This document shows positions 36,074-44,703 of a stretch of 53,453 nucleotides of DNA, piece after piece. Numbering within the stretch: the first letter of the stretch is position 1; the number at the start of each line of letters is the position of its first letter. Source of the DNA: Acidobacteriaceae bacterium (GTDB lineage Bacteria; Acidobacteriota; Terriglobia; Bryobacterales; Bryobacteraceae); NCBI GenBank assembly GCA_019244055.1, contig JAFATG010000101.1:1-53453 (forward strand), read 5' to 3'. Under the pieces are notes generated by a model, which was given only the letters and a program-made list of their open reading frames with translations, was not told where the DNA came from and ran no database searches. The translations under genes were made by a program, and so were the position numbers.

Positions 36074-36165
36074 CTCCATTCATTCCGGAAGCAAACTGCG
36101 GGGTCGGGGTTTGAGGCGGCAAACCGCGATGAGCTATACACCTGGACCAACTGGAATAGTTACAC

Positions 36166-36737
36166 CGAGGTTACAATTGGGATTCAATGACCGAGCAAGT
36201 CTCGCCCGCGTCAGGTCTGCATGGCGTGGTAACTGTTCCCGGCGATAAATCCATTTCCCATCGGTACGCCATGCTCGCCTCGATCGCTCAGGGCGACTCC
36301 CGAATCTATAACTATTCCAGCGGGGCCGATTGCCATTCGACGCTATCGTGCATGCGAGCGCTCGGAATCTGGCACGAATTTGGCGACGAGGACGGCCGCA
36401 AGGTCCTGACCATTCACGGCAAAGGCAAAAATCATTTAGAGCCGGCGGTGGCACCCCTTGATGCGGGAAACTCTGGCTCGACCATACGGATGCTTGCTGG
36501 CATTCTCGCCGGACAACGGTTCACAAGCCAAATCGCCGGGGACGAATCTCTCGCAAAGCGCCCCATGCGCCGTATTATGCTTCCGCTGGCCGAGATGGGT
36601 GCGCACATCGAAGCGACGGACGGTCAGTTTCCGCCTTTGAAGATTCAAGGCTCCCAGCTTCACGGGATCGACTACACTCTCCCCGTCGCCAGCGCCCAGG
36701 TCAAAAGCTGTGTTCTGCTAGCCGGTCTCTTCGCTAA
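36166..36737 (+). repeat. Right copy of the ~570-bp direct repeat (aroA 5' region)
   Basis: Partner of 20449-21019, same orientation. It starts 21 bases before the aroA ATG and covers about the first 183 codons. The homology ends at ...CTTCGCTAA, inside the gene, while this copy continues as normal aroA. It keeps the intact frame and the PGDKS lysine, unlike the left copy. Confidence 0.92.
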
Positions 36738-37479
36738 TAGCGAGACGATCGTGCGCGAGCCCATCGCGACTCGCGATCACACCGAAATCGCTCTGCGCGA
36801 ACTTGGCGCGGACCTGAAAACCGAGCGCAAGGTAATCCGGTTGCAGGCCGGCGCTGAACTGACGGGCAAAACGATTGTCGTTCCCGGTGATATTTCGTCT
36901 GCGGCTTTCTTTATAGTCGCCGCTCTCATCCGTCCCGGCTCCGATATCATTCTCACCAACATAGGCCTGAACCCTACGAGAACCGCTCTCCTTGATCTCC
37001 TGCGCGGAATGGGAGCTCAGATTAAGCTGTTGCATATCGAACAGGTAAACGGGGAGTTAATTGGAAATCTTCAGGTGAAGGGTTCCCGAATGAGGGGCGG
37101 CGTGGTCGAGGGGGCAACTACCGCAGCGGTGATCGATGAAATTCCGGTTCTCGCCGTTCTTGGCGCCCTTAGCGAAGACGGTCTGATTATGCGCGATGCC
37201 GAGGAGCTAAGGGTCAAGGAGTCAGATCGCATCGAAACCATCGCCCGCAATCTTAAGCGCATGGGGGCAACCGTGACAACTACTTCGAGCGGATTGGAAA
37301 TCCCAGGGCGGCAGACACTGCGGGCCGCCGAAATCGATTCCTGCGGCGATCACCGCATAGCGATGGCGTTTTCCGTCGCCGCCCTCGCGGCCAATGAACG
37401 ATCCGCCATTCTAGGCGCTGAAGCCGCCTCGATCTCATTCCCGGAGTTCTACACTTCACTCCGTTCCCTGACGAACTGA
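36187..37479 (+). CDS. aroA: 3-phosphoshikimate 1-carboxyvinyltransferase (EPSP synthase)
   Basis: 430 residues, full length. Catalyses transfer of enolpyruvate from PEP to shikimate-3-phosphate in the shikimate pathway. Conserved sites: VPGDKSISHR (Lys21, Arg26), [25 protein letters not shown], the late LRVKESDRI with its catalytic-region Lys and Glu, and DHRIAMAFSVAAL. The GNSGS stretch has Ser where glyphosate-sensitive enzymes have GNAGT, so it may be a class II-like enzyme; I cannot assign this safely. The first 183 codons are repeated as a broken copy at 20470. The histidine kinase gene follows after 7 bp. Confidence 0.95.
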   Translation: MTEQVSPASGLHGVVTVPGDKSISHRYAMLASIAQGDSRIYNYSSGADCHSTLSCMRALGIWHEFGDEDGRKVLTIHGKGKNHLEPAVAPLDAGNSGSTIRMLAGILAGQRFTSQIAGDESLAKRPMRRIMLPLAEMGAHIEATDGQFPPLKIQGSQLHGIDYTLPVASAQVKSCVLLAGLFANSETIVREPIATRDHTEIALRELGADLKTERKVIRLQAGAELTGKTIVVPGDISSAAFFIVAALIRPGSDIILTNIGLNPTRTALLDLLRGMGAQIKLLHIEQVNGELIGNLQVKGSRMRGGVVEGATTAAVIDEIPVLAVLGALSEDGLIMRDAEELRVKESDRIETIARNLKRMGATVTTTSSGLEIPGRQTLRAAEIDSCGDHRIAMAFSVAALAANERSAILGAEAASISFPEFYTSLRSLTN

Positions 37480-37486
37480 TAGCCAC

Positions 37487-38125
37487 ATGGAAGAACTCGC
37501 TGAAACCGATCTCAGTTACGAAGCACTCGTTCACGATCTGAATAACGTTTTCGAAACCATTACCGAGGCCGCCGAACTGCTGAAGTCAGACCGCCGCTGG
37601 AAGCCGCTCTCCGCCACTCTCTGCCGTAGCGTGAACCGCGGCAAACGCCTGGTTGGCGCTTTCCCGGACAGCACACCCAATCTCGCGGCCATTGTTGAGG
37701 ATGCCATTCAATCCGTAACCGATTACTGCACCGCCGGCCGAAAGCCGCGTATGCGATTCGTGCGGCAGATTCCGCCGGAAGTTCGCCTCCCCGGTTCCAC
37801 CAAGGATTGGGAGCGCGTTTTCGTAAATCTGTTTCTTAATGCCGCTCAAATTATGCACAAACCCGGCCGGATCGATATTGTTGCCGAACGCGGTCAAGAG
37901 GATCTTTCCATCACCATCTCTGATAACGGGCCCGGAATTCCCGCCGAGATTCTGTCTCGCGTCTTTCGCCCGAATGTATCGACCAAAGCCAATGGAAGCA
38001 AGCGTTCCGGCTTAGGGCTGCACATCGTCGCATCCATCGTTAAGAAATATTCAGGACGCGTTGTCGCGGCAAACCGCGAAAAGGCGAATGGAGCAGTATT
38101 CACCATTTCGCTGCCTGTAACCTGA
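37487..38125 (+). CDS. Small cytosolic histidine kinase without sensor domain
   Basis: 212 residues. A short H-box-like helix with LVHDLNNVFETI (His16) is followed directly by a HATPase domain: N box FVNLFLNAAQIM, G1 box ISDNGPGIPAEI, F/G2 box SGLGLHIVASIVKKYSGRV. There is no transmembrane segment, PAS or receiver domain, and no response regulator gene next to it. The H-box and dimer helix are short, so it may be a phosphorelay kinase that needs a partner, or a regulator using only the ATPase fold. It lies 7 bp after aroA and is likely co-transcribed. Confidence 0.85.
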   Translation: MEELAETDLSYEALVHDLNNVFETITEAAELLKSDRRWKPLSATLCRSVNRGKRLVGAFPDSTPNLAAIVEDAIQSVTDYCTAGRKPRMRFVRQIPPEVRLPGSTKDWERVFVNLFLNAAQIMHKPGRIDIVAERGQEDLSITISDNGPGIPAEILSRVFRPNVSTKANGSKRSGLGLHIVASIVKKYSGRVVAANREKANGAVFTISLPVT

Positions 38126-38197
38126 TGCTCTTCCAAAATCTGCGCTGTTTTTCGAGGCTGTACACGTCTATCTCTCTTTGCGAGGTCTCCTCACATA

Positions 38198-40627
38198 GTG
38201 CCCGGTCCGCGATTTCTCTGTATTCACTGCCATTTCTATCAGCCGCCGCGCGAGAACCCATGGCTGGAACAGATTGAGCTGCAGGATTCCGCCTACCCAT
38301 ATCACGACTGGAACGAACGCGTAGCCGCCGAATGCTACGCTCCGAACCTCGCGGCGCGCATCCTCGACGACCAGCAGCGGATCACCCGTATTGTCAACAA
38401 TTATTCGAAAATCAGTTTCAATTTCGGCCCCACCCTTCTCTCCTGGGCGGCCGAGCATTCCCCCGATATTTATCGCGGATTGATTGACGCGGACCGTCAA
38501 AGCCAGAAGCAGTTTTCCGGGCACGGCTCGGCCATGGCGCAGGCGTACAACCATGTGATCATGCCTCTTGCCAACAGCCGCGACAAGAAGACTCAGATCC
38601 GCTGGGGCTTCGAAGACTTCGTCAGCCGCTTTGGACGCTTACCGGAAGGCATGTGGCTACCGGAAACCGGGGTTGATCTCGAATCACTCGACCTTATGGC
38701 CCAGGCTGGGCTCTCGTTCGCCATCCTCGCTCCGCATCAAGCGAAAGCCATCCGTCCACTCAGCGGTGGCGATTGGCAGGATATGAATGGCTCGAAAATC
38801 GATCCGACCCGCGCCTACGTCCTGAAAAGGCCCAGCGGCAACGCTATCAATCTGTTCTTTTACGATGGACCCATTTCGCAGGCGGTCGCTTTCGAGAAGC
38901 TGCTCGACAATGGCGAAAAATTCGCCACTCGATTGACCAGTGTCTTTTCAGACAATCGCTCCTGGCCTCAGATGGTTCACATTGCCACGGACGGCGAGAC
39001 CTACGGCCACCACCACAAGCACGGGGAAATGGCGCTGGCCTATGCGCTCGACTACATCGAATCCAAAAGACTGGCCAAGATCACGAATTACGGCGAGTTT
39101 TTGCAGAACAATCCGCCTGCTTGGGAAGTGCAGATTCACGAAAATACTTCATGGAGTTGCATTCACGGGGTCGAGCGTTGGCGGAGCAACTGCGGATGCA
39201 ATGCCGGCCGCCTCGGTTGGAATCAGGAGTGGCGCAGACCTCTTCGCGACGCGCTCGACTGGTTGCGCGATGCCGTAGCAATCAAATTTGAGCAACTCGG
39301 CGCCACGCTGCTACGCGATCCGTGGGCCGCGCGCGATGGCTATATCGCCGTCGTCCTCGATCGCTCCCCCGAAGTGCGCGAACGCTTTGGCCAGGAGCAT
39401 TTCGTGCGCGATCTAAAGCCGGCCGAGCAGGTTATTGTTTGGAAGCTTATGGAGCTCCAGCGCCACGCCATGCTCATGTACACCAGTTGCGGCTGGTTCT
39501 TCGATGAGCTCTCCGGTATCGAGACCGTGCAGGTGATTGAGTATGCCGGACGGGTCGTTCAGCTTGCCGAACAATTATTCGGAGATTCCATCGAAGCGCA
39601 ATTCCTTGAGCGTCTCGCGGCCGCCAAGAGTAACCTCCCCGAGTACGGAGACGGTGCAAAAATCTACACACGCTACGTCAGGCCCTCTATTGTCGACCTC
39701 GAGAAAGTCGGCGCTCATTACTCGATCAGTTCTCTTTTTGCACCGTACGGCGAGCGAACCGATATCTTTTCATACGTCGTCACACGGCTCGACTATCACA
39801 CGGCCGACGCAGGCCGTCTCCGTATGGCTATGGGACAGGCGCGTTTCACATCGAAGGTCACTCAGGAGTCCGAGGTGTTGGCGTTTTGGGTGGTTCACTT
39901 CGGAGATCACAACGTGGCCGGCGGCGTCCAGAAGGCTGCTAGCATGTCCAGTTACCAGGACCTGCTCGATTCAGTCGGTGATTCCTTCGCCCGCGTCGAC
40001 ATCCCCGAAGTAGTTCGTCTCCTCGACCGGCGGTTCGGTGAGCGCACCTATTCGCTACGCTCGCTGTTCCGGGACGAGCAGAGGCGGATTGTCCGCACCA
40101 TCCTTTCGGCTACCGTCGCCGAAGCCGAAGCTGCCTATCTACAGCTCTACGAGCGTCATGCCGCCCTTATGCGATTTATCACCAGCCTGGGAACTCCCAT
40201 GCCACGCGAGTTTACCGCCGCTGTCGAGTACGCCATCAACAGCCTCTTGCGCCGCGCGTGTTCGAGTGAGGAATTGGATGCGGACCGTATTCGCGGCCTC
40301 CTCCGCGAGGCCCAGGAGAGTAGCGTCAGCATCGATAAAACAACGATAGAGTTTCTCTTGCGAAGAAAGCTCGAGACTCTCGCCAGCCGCTTCGCCGCCG
40401 ACCCCATTAACATCGACAAACTAAACGATCTCAGAAAAGCTCTGAAAATTGTCCGTCAGATGCCATTCCCGGTGAACATGTGGTCCCCGCAAAACCACGT
40501 CTATGCGATTCAAGCCGGCCTCTACCAGCGCACCCGCAAGCGCGCCCAGCGCGGAGACATAAAAGGGCAAACCTGGGTCAATGACTACCTCGCCCTTTGC
40601 GAGCTGCTCAGCATTCACGTGCAGTAA
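38198..40627 (+). CDS. Glycoside hydrolase family 57 protein with DUF3536
   Basis: 809 residues from a GTG start. GH57 landmarks: HCHFYQPP at 10-17 (the HQP-like first motif), GHGSAMAQAYNH, EGMWLPETG with the likely nucleophile Glu, and HIATDGETYGHHHK with the likely acid/base Asp. The second half (about 330-800) is the DUF3536-type helical region (TSCGWFFDELSGIETVQVIEYAGR). GH57 members act on alpha-glucans as amylases, amylopullulanases or branching enzymes; this long subtype is poorly characterised. No signal peptide, so probably intracellular glycogen-type metabolism. Confidence 0.9.
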   Translation: MPGPRFLCIHCHFYQPPRENPWLEQIELQDSAYPYHDWNERVAAECYAPNLAARILDDQQRITRIVNNYSKISFNFGPTLLSWAAEHSPDIYRGLIDADRQSQKQFSGHGSAMAQAYNHVIMPLANSRDKKTQIRWGFEDFVSRFGRLPEGMWLPETGVDLESLDLMAQAGLSFAILAPHQAKAIRPLSGGDWQDMNGSKIDPTRAYVLKRPSGNAINLFFYDGPISQAVAFEKLLDNGEKFATRLTSVFSDNRSWPQMVHIATDGETYGHHHKHGEMALAYALDYIESKRLAKITNYGEFLQNNPPAWEVQIHENTSWSCIHGVERWRSNCGCNAGRLGWNQEWRRPLRDALDWLRDAVAIKFEQLGATLLRDPWAARDGYIAVVLDRSPEVRERFGQEHFVRDLKPAEQVIVWKLMELQRHAMLMYTSCGWFFDELSGIETVQVIEYAGRVVQLAEQLFGDSIEAQFLERLAAAKSNLPEYGDGAKIYTRYVRPSIVDLEKVGAHYSISSLFAPYGERTDIFSYVVTRLDYHTADAGRLRMAMGQARFTSKVTQESEVLAFWVVHFGDHNVAGGVQKAASMSSYQDLLDSVGDSFARVDIPEVVRLLDRRFGERTYSLRSLFRDEQRRIVRTILSATVAEAEAAYLQLYERHAALMRFITSLGTPMPREFTAAVEYAINSLLRRACSSEELDADRIRGLLREAQESSVSIDKTTIEFLLRRKLETLASRFAADPINIDKLNDLRKALKIVRQMPFPVNMWSPQNHVYAIQAGLYQRTRKRAQRGDIKGQTWVNDYLALCELLSIHVQ

Positions 40628-40630
40628 TGG

Positions 40631-40685
40631 GCTGGCTGCTTTACTGGGAACCCTCCGCGGCAGAGCCTTGCCGCGATAAGCCAGC
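40631..40685. terminator. Candidate stem-loop between convergent genes
   Basis: Nested inverted repeats: outer arms GCTGGCT (40631-40637) and AGCCAGC (40679-40685), inner arms CGCGGCA (40656-40662) and TGCCGCG (40669-40675) around GAGCCT. It sits in the 80-bp gap between the GH57 gene and the convergent BlaI-type gene. No strong T-run follows on either strand, so termination is a guess from position. Confidence 0.4.
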
Positions 40686-40707
40686 AAAATCTCCTGTACG
40701 ATGGCGG

Positions 40708-41100
40708 TCATCTGCTATCCTTCCGGTTCAATGCTTTGCGAATCATGCCCCGAATCTCCGCGAGATCCTTCCCGGACAGCTTTTTATCCTCGACCAAATG
40801 CACGAGCAAAGGATCCGCCGAGCCGTTGAAGACACGATTCACAAATTCCCTCACCATATCCCGCAGAACTTTTTTGCGGGAACGCGTCGATCGGTACTGG
40901 TATGCGCGCTCGCCGTCGGATTTCGTAAGATGCCCCTTCTGCTCGAGAATGTTCATCATCGTCATGACCGTCGTATAGGCTATCTTTCGTTTCGCCCGCA
41001 ATTTCTCGTACACATCGCGAACCCTAACGCTGTCTGTCTCCCATATCACCTTCATGATTTCGAGTTCTTGATCGGTTAAGGTGCCGCTCTTCGTCCTCAC
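40708..41100 (-). CDS. BlaI/MecI/CopY-family winged-helix repressor
   Basis: 130 residues, normal for the family. The winged helix is at about 8-75 (LTDQELEIMKVIWETDSVRVRDVYEKL, then YTTVMTMMNILEQKGHL), followed by the dimerisation helices (LVHLVEDKKLSGKDLAEIRGMI). BlaI repressors are normally paired with a BlaR1-type M56 sensor protease that inactivates them. None follows here: the next frame runs antisense into the GH57 gene. It starts at a GTG, with a TTGACA box and dyads immediately upstream that suggest self-repression. Its target genes are not evident. Confidence 0.9.
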   Translation of the reverse strand: MRTKSGTLTDQELEIMKVIWETDSVRVRDVYEKLRAKRKIAYTTVMTMMNILEQKGHLTKSDGERAYQYRSTRSRKKVLRDMVREFVNRVFNGSADPLLVHLVEDKKLSGKDLAEIRGMIRKALNRKDSR

Positions 41101-41136
41101 ACTAGTTACTTAGTACTTCAAATGATCCGCTGTCAA
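41101..41136 (-). promoter_or_regulatory. Promoter and candidate operator of the BlaI-type repressor
   Basis: Read on the reverse strand, a perfect TTGACA (-35, 41136-41131) is followed by a run holding two adjacent dyads: TACTAAGTA (41115-41107) and ACTAGT (41106-41101). They lie between the -35 and the GTG start, overlapping the expected -10 and start region. BlaI-type proteins bind short TACT/AGTA-like or TACA/TGTA dyads at their own promoters, so this placement suits autoregulation. The -10 itself is poor. Confidence 0.5.
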
Positions 41137-41243
41137 GCAAATTTGTTTGAAAGCGCCCGGCCGTTGTTGCCACTCAAGGGGCAATTGAAAGCGCTGGTTT
41201 GTATGGGCGCGCTGTCTGCGACGATTACAGTCAAGGAACACAT

Positions 41244-42500
41244 GTGAACTACGCCGAATCCGTCCGCTTCCTGTACTCGCTCGGGAACGAGTTGAGAGTC
41301 GGTGCGAAGTTTGGACTCGAGCGGATGCGGATGCTTCTGGCCGCCCTGGGACATCCAGAAAGAGGCCAGCGGTTCATTCACGTCGCCGGCACAAACGGCA
41401 AAGGTTCCACTTGCGCGATGATTTCTGCCGTCTTGCGAGAAGCAGGCTTCCGCACAGGCCTATACACCTCGCCCCATCTCGTTGAGCCAAACGAGCGCAT
41501 CCAGATCGACGGGGGTCCGATCAGCCGCACGGATTTCGCCGAAGCCTTCGGAACCGTTCACGCCGCCGCTGAGCGCCTCATTCAAGATGAGCGAATAGAT
41601 GCCCACCCTTCCTACTTCGAGACAGTTACTGCCATGGCTTTTTTGCTATTTCGGGAGCGTTGCGATATCTCCGTAATCGAAGTCGGTTTAGGAGGACGCC
41701 TCGACGCAACAAACGTCATTACGCCCGAGCTCTGCTTGATCACCCCAGTCGCCTATGATCATGAATCCTTTCTCGGCAACACGCTTCAATCCATTGCCGC
41801 GGAAAAAGCGGGCATTCTGAAATCCGCCGTTCCCGCGGTTTTGGCGTTGCAGGTAAGTGCCGCGGAAGCCGTGATTCAAAGCCGCGCCGCTGAGCTGGGT
41901 TGCCGGCTTATCCGAACCGCCGAAACGAAGATATCGGGCGTGCAAGTCGCAGCGCGCCATTCGTCGTTCTTGCTAGACGGGACCAAATATCGGTGCAACC
42001 TCCCCGGCCGTCATCAAATCGAGAACGCCGCCGCCGCCATCCTGGCCTGTGAAGCCCTGAAGATTTCGGTTCCTGCGGTTCAGGCTGGCCTCGAATCGGC
42101 CCGCTGGCCCGGACGCCTGGAGTTCGTGGCCAGCAATCCGGATTTTGTCCTCGATGGCGCTCACAATCCGGCGGGTGCAGCAGCACTGTCCGCGTACATT
42201 CGCGAATTCTGCGGGGGGCGCCCTGTTTGGTTCGTATACGGCGCAATGCGGGACAAGGCTATCGACGAAGTCACTGCCCAGTTGTTTCCGCTCGCCGATC
42301 GTCTCATTCTGACCGCTCCCAAGTACTCGCGTTCCCTCCGCCCTGAAGCCATTCTGGAGGTCACAGCCCATCCTCACGCCACGATCACGGAAACCGTTGC
42401 CCAGGCAATTGAGGTCGCTCGAACCGCCCCTGCTGCTGCCACGGTATTCTTCACGGGTTCGCTGTTCTTGGTCGGCGAAGCTCGCGGCCTGCTTTCGTAA
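41244..42500 (+). CDS. folC: Folylpolyglutamate synthase/dihydrofolate synthase
   Basis: 418 residues of the Mur-ligase fold. P-loop in HVAGTNGKGST, then TSPHLVEPNERIQIDG, EVGLGGRLDATN and FVLDGAHNPAGAAAL, all standard FolC signatures. It adds glutamate to folates and, in bacteria, often also makes dihydrofolate from dihydropteroate. I chose the GTG at 41244 because AAGGAA lies 7 bp before it and MNYAESVRFLYSLG is the family start; the frame is open from 41199. plsC follows after 12 bp, so the two form an operon divergent from the BlaI gene. Confidence 0.93.
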   Translation: MNYAESVRFLYSLGNELRVGAKFGLERMRMLLAALGHPERGQRFIHVAGTNGKGSTCAMISAVLREAGFRTGLYTSPHLVEPNERIQIDGGPISRTDFAEAFGTVHAAAERLIQDERIDAHPSYFETVTAMAFLLFRERCDISVIEVGLGGRLDATNVITPELCLITPVAYDHESFLGNTLQSIAAEKAGILKSAVPAVLALQVSAAEAVIQSRAAELGCRLIRTAETKISGVQVAARHSSFLLDGTKYRCNLPGRHQIENAAAAILACEALKISVPAVQAGLESARWPGRLEFVASNPDFVLDGAHNPAGAAALSAYIREFCGGRPVWFVYGAMRDKAIDEVTAQLFPLADRLILTAPKYSRSLRPEAILEVTAHPHATITETVAQAIEVARTAPAAATVFFTGSLFLVGEARGLLS

Positions 42501-42512
42501 CATGAGAACGGA

Positions 42513-43304
42513 ATGAAAACGCTGAGAGGGGTCCTGATGGCCGATCCGGCCATCGCTCTAGCCACCATCTTCTTCGGAACGGTGAGCTTGATTGTTTCGT
42601 TTTTCGACGGAACGGGCGCCATTCAGATTCGTGTCGCTCGCGCCTGGGCCAGAACCCTTCTCGCGGTCAGCGGCGTTCACGCCCACGTAGACGGCTTGGA
42701 GCATGTCGATCCTGCTCGTCCCTATGTATTCATCGCAAATCACTCAAGCTACATGGACACGCCGCTCGCCCTCGCCCATATCCCCGCTCAATTTCGCTTC
42801 CTTGCCAAGCGCGGATTGTTCAAGATCCCGTTTCTCGGCACACACCTCAGCCGTGCCGGCCACATTCCGGTTCCTCGCGAAGATCCCCGCGCCTCGGTAA
42901 AGACTATGCAGGTCGCCGCGGAAACGATTCAGCGGAAGAAAATTTCCTTGCTGATTTTTCCTGAGGGCGGCCGTTCTCGCGATGGCGTTCTTCGTCCATT
43001 CAAAGAGGGAGGCACTTACATTGCTATCCGCGCGGGCGTGTCGGTTGTGCCTCTCGTCATGCTCGGGACACGCGACCTGCTGCCCTACGGCAGCGGTGTC
43101 GTTCTCCCAGGATCAGTGACCCTGCGGATTTTGCCGCCGATCGAAACCTCTCAAATGAGCCTGAAAGATCGTGGAACGCTAACCACGCGTATTCGAGAGC
43201 TTATTCTGAATGAGTTGGAATCGGCCGGCAAATCCCGACAGGCTGAGCCGGCCGTGAAAATGGAGGCTAGCAGCAGCCCGTCTTCGCCATCACGATCTCG
43301 TTGA
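42513..43304 (+). CDS. plsC: 1-acyl-sn-glycerol-3-phosphate acyltransferase
   Basis: 263 residues. One N-terminal hydrophobic segment (IALATIFFGTVSLIVSFF), then the acyltransferase block: NHSSYMD (the HxxxxD catalytic pair), FRFLAKRGLFKIPFLG, IPVPREDPRAS and FPEGGRSRDG. It makes phosphatidic acid from lysophosphatidate at the inner membrane. The Ser-rich tail ([14 protein letters not shown]) runs 38 bp into the end of convergent purF and may be non-functional. Confidence 0.93.
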   Translation: MKTLRGVLMADPAIALATIFFGTVSLIVSFFDGTGAIQIRVARAWARTLLAVSGVHAHVDGLEHVDPARPYVFIANHSSYMDTPLALAHIPAQFRFLAKRGLFKIPFLGTHLSRAGHIPVPREDPRASVKTMQVAAETIQRKKISLLIFPEGGRSRDGVLRPFKEGGTYIAIRAGVSVVPLVMLGTRDLLPYGSGVVLPGSVTLRILPPIETSQMSLKDRGTLTTRIRELILNELESAGKSRQAEPAVKMEASSSPSSPSRSR

Positions 43305-44703
43305 TCTGCACCAACGTCGGGTAATGTCCCGTATAGCAGGCATAGCAGAAGCGATCGTCCATGTCGCTCACAGAGTCGCGCAGCGATTCGAGCGAAAGAT
43401 AGGCGAGCGAATCCGCCTCTACGTACGCCTCAATGTCCTTGATGCCGTGATTAGCCGCGATCAGCTCTCCTTGCGACGGTGTGTCGACCCCGTAGTAGCA
43501 AGGCGAAATCGTGGGCGGGCAGGAGATCCGCAGATGCACTTCACGCGCGCCGGCACTTCGCACCATACGCACAATCTTGCGGCTAGTCGTCCCCCGCACG
43601 ATCGAATCGTCCACCAGAACAACACGCCGACCCTCGAGCAGATGCCGAACGGGATTTAGCTTGAGCTTGACACCGAAATCGCGAATCGCCTGTGAAGGTT
43701 CAATGAAGGTTCGGCCTACATAATGATTGCGGATGAGCGCCTGCCGGTACGGAATTCCAGATTCCGCGGCATAGCCAATCGCCGCTGCCACGCCCGAATC
43801 CGGTACCGGAACCACCACATCCGCCTCGACCGGATGTTCACGCGCCAGCAGCCTGCCCATGCGCTCCCGCGATTCGGCCACAGATTTTCCGAAGACGACG
43901 GAATCCGGCCGTGAAAAATAAACATGTTCGAACGAGCAGTGCGCGCGGGGTCCCGGAGTCGTGTAGTACTCGCGCGTCATGCCTTCCGGTCCGACAATCA
44001 CCATCTCCGCCGGTTCGACGTCGCCGATGTACGTGGCCCCGATCAGGTCGAAAGCGCACGTTTCAGAAGCAAACACTGTTGCCGGGCGCTCGCCGGGAAC
44101 CTCCAGCCGGCCAATCGCTAGCGGTCGGAACCCATGCGGGTCGCGCGCCACAATGATGCGGTCTTCGGCCAGAAACACCAGCGAGAAAGCTCCCTCAATT
44201 TGCAGCAGAGCGTCTCGTAACGCGCCGGAAAGCGTTCGTTCGCGCGAGCGAGCCACCAGGTGCAGGACCACTTCCGTGTCACTGGTCGATTGAAAGATCG
44301 AACCGTCCTGTTCCAGATCGCGCCGCAGCTCAATCGCGTTCGTCAGATTGCCATTGTGCGCTACCGCGACCTGCCCTTTGCTGCAGGCCACAGATAAGGG
44401 TTGGGCATTGCGCAGCACAGTGTCGCCGGCGGTCGAATACCTGGTGTGTCCGATCCCCAGGCTTCCCGGAAGCTCATTCAACACGCCTGGTGTGAAAATC
44501 TCGGCCACATGCCCCATCTTGCGGACGCTGTGGATCTTCCGGCCGTCGCTCGATGCGATTCCGGCGCTCTCCTGCCCGCGATGCTGCAACGCGTACAGGC
44601 CCAGATAAACGAGGTTCGACGCCTCGGGGTGTCCATAAAGCGCGAAGACTCCGCACTCTTCATGGAGCTTGTCGAACGGGCTTTCCTCTTCCAAGTCAAA
44701 CAT
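43267..44703 (-). CDS. purF: Amidophosphoribosyltransferase
   Basis: 478 residues. First committed step of purine synthesis: PRPP plus glutamine to phosphoribosylamine. The N-terminal nucleophile is Cys17 in HEECGVF, so a 16-residue propeptide must be removed. Ligands for a regulatory 4Fe-4S cluster of the Bacillus type are present (Cys in AHCSFEH, Cys in [12 protein letters not shown] near the end). The PRPP loop is [16 protein letters not shown]. It overlaps purL by 8 bp and ends tail-to-tail with plsC. Last gene of the purQ-purL-purF operon. Confidence 0.96.
   Translation of the reverse strand: MFDLEEESPFDKLHEECGVFALYGHPEASNLVYLGLYALQHRGQESAGIASSDGRKIHSVRKMGHVAEIFTPGVLNELPGSLGIGHTRYSTAGDTVLRNAQPLSVACSKGQVAVAHNGNLTNAIELRRDLEQDGSIFQSTSDTEVVLHLVARSRERTLSGALRDALLQIEGAFSLVFLAEDRIIVARDPHGFRPLAIGRLEVPGERPATVFASETCAFDLIGATYIGDVEPAEMVIVGPEGMTREYYTTPGPRAHCSFEHVYFSRPDSVVFGKSVAESRERMGRLLAREHPVEADVVVPVPDSGVAAAIGYAAESGIPYRQALIRNHYVGRTFIEPSQAIRDFGVKLKLNPVRHLLEGRRVVLVDDSIVRGTTSRKIVRMVRSAGAREVHLRISCPPTISPCYYGVDTPSQGELIAANHGIKDIEAYVEADSLAYLSLESLRDSVSDMDDRFCYACYTGHYPTLVQINEIVMAKTGCC

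Larger units (their letters stand above)
21020..36165. mobile_element. Putative ~15.1-kb genomic island inserted at aroA
   Basis: The segment lies between the two aroA direct repeats and splits a truncated from an intact aroA copy. It carries only accessory genes: two GT-C membrane proteins, a GT2 transferase, an RGP-like protein, an epimerase and three secreted propellers. It also holds about 1 kb of decayed sequence and looks less G+C-rich than its flanks by eye. No intact integrase, transposase, origin or conjugation gene is present; a serine-recombinase relic sits just outside the left end. The arrangement is what a circle carrying the aroA 5' end would leave after one crossover, or what a site-specific element that restores its target gene would leave. 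Confidence 0.65.

Noticed and set aside
36134-36454. Reverse-strand frames opposite aroA, also present opposite the left copy
   Set aside because: They are conserved only because the aroA repeat is conserved; they have no start signal or family likeness.
20449-36737. A simple tandem duplication as the cause of the two aroA copies
   Set aside because: A tandem duplication would repeat the 15-kb interior too; only the 570-bp ends are repeated and the flanks differ.
40421-40711. Reverse-strand frame starting with an ATGA overlap after the BlaI-type gene, possibly the start of a BlaR1 gene
   Set aside because: About 70% of it is antisense to the GH57 3' end, and it lacks the hydrophobic helices that open M56 proteins.
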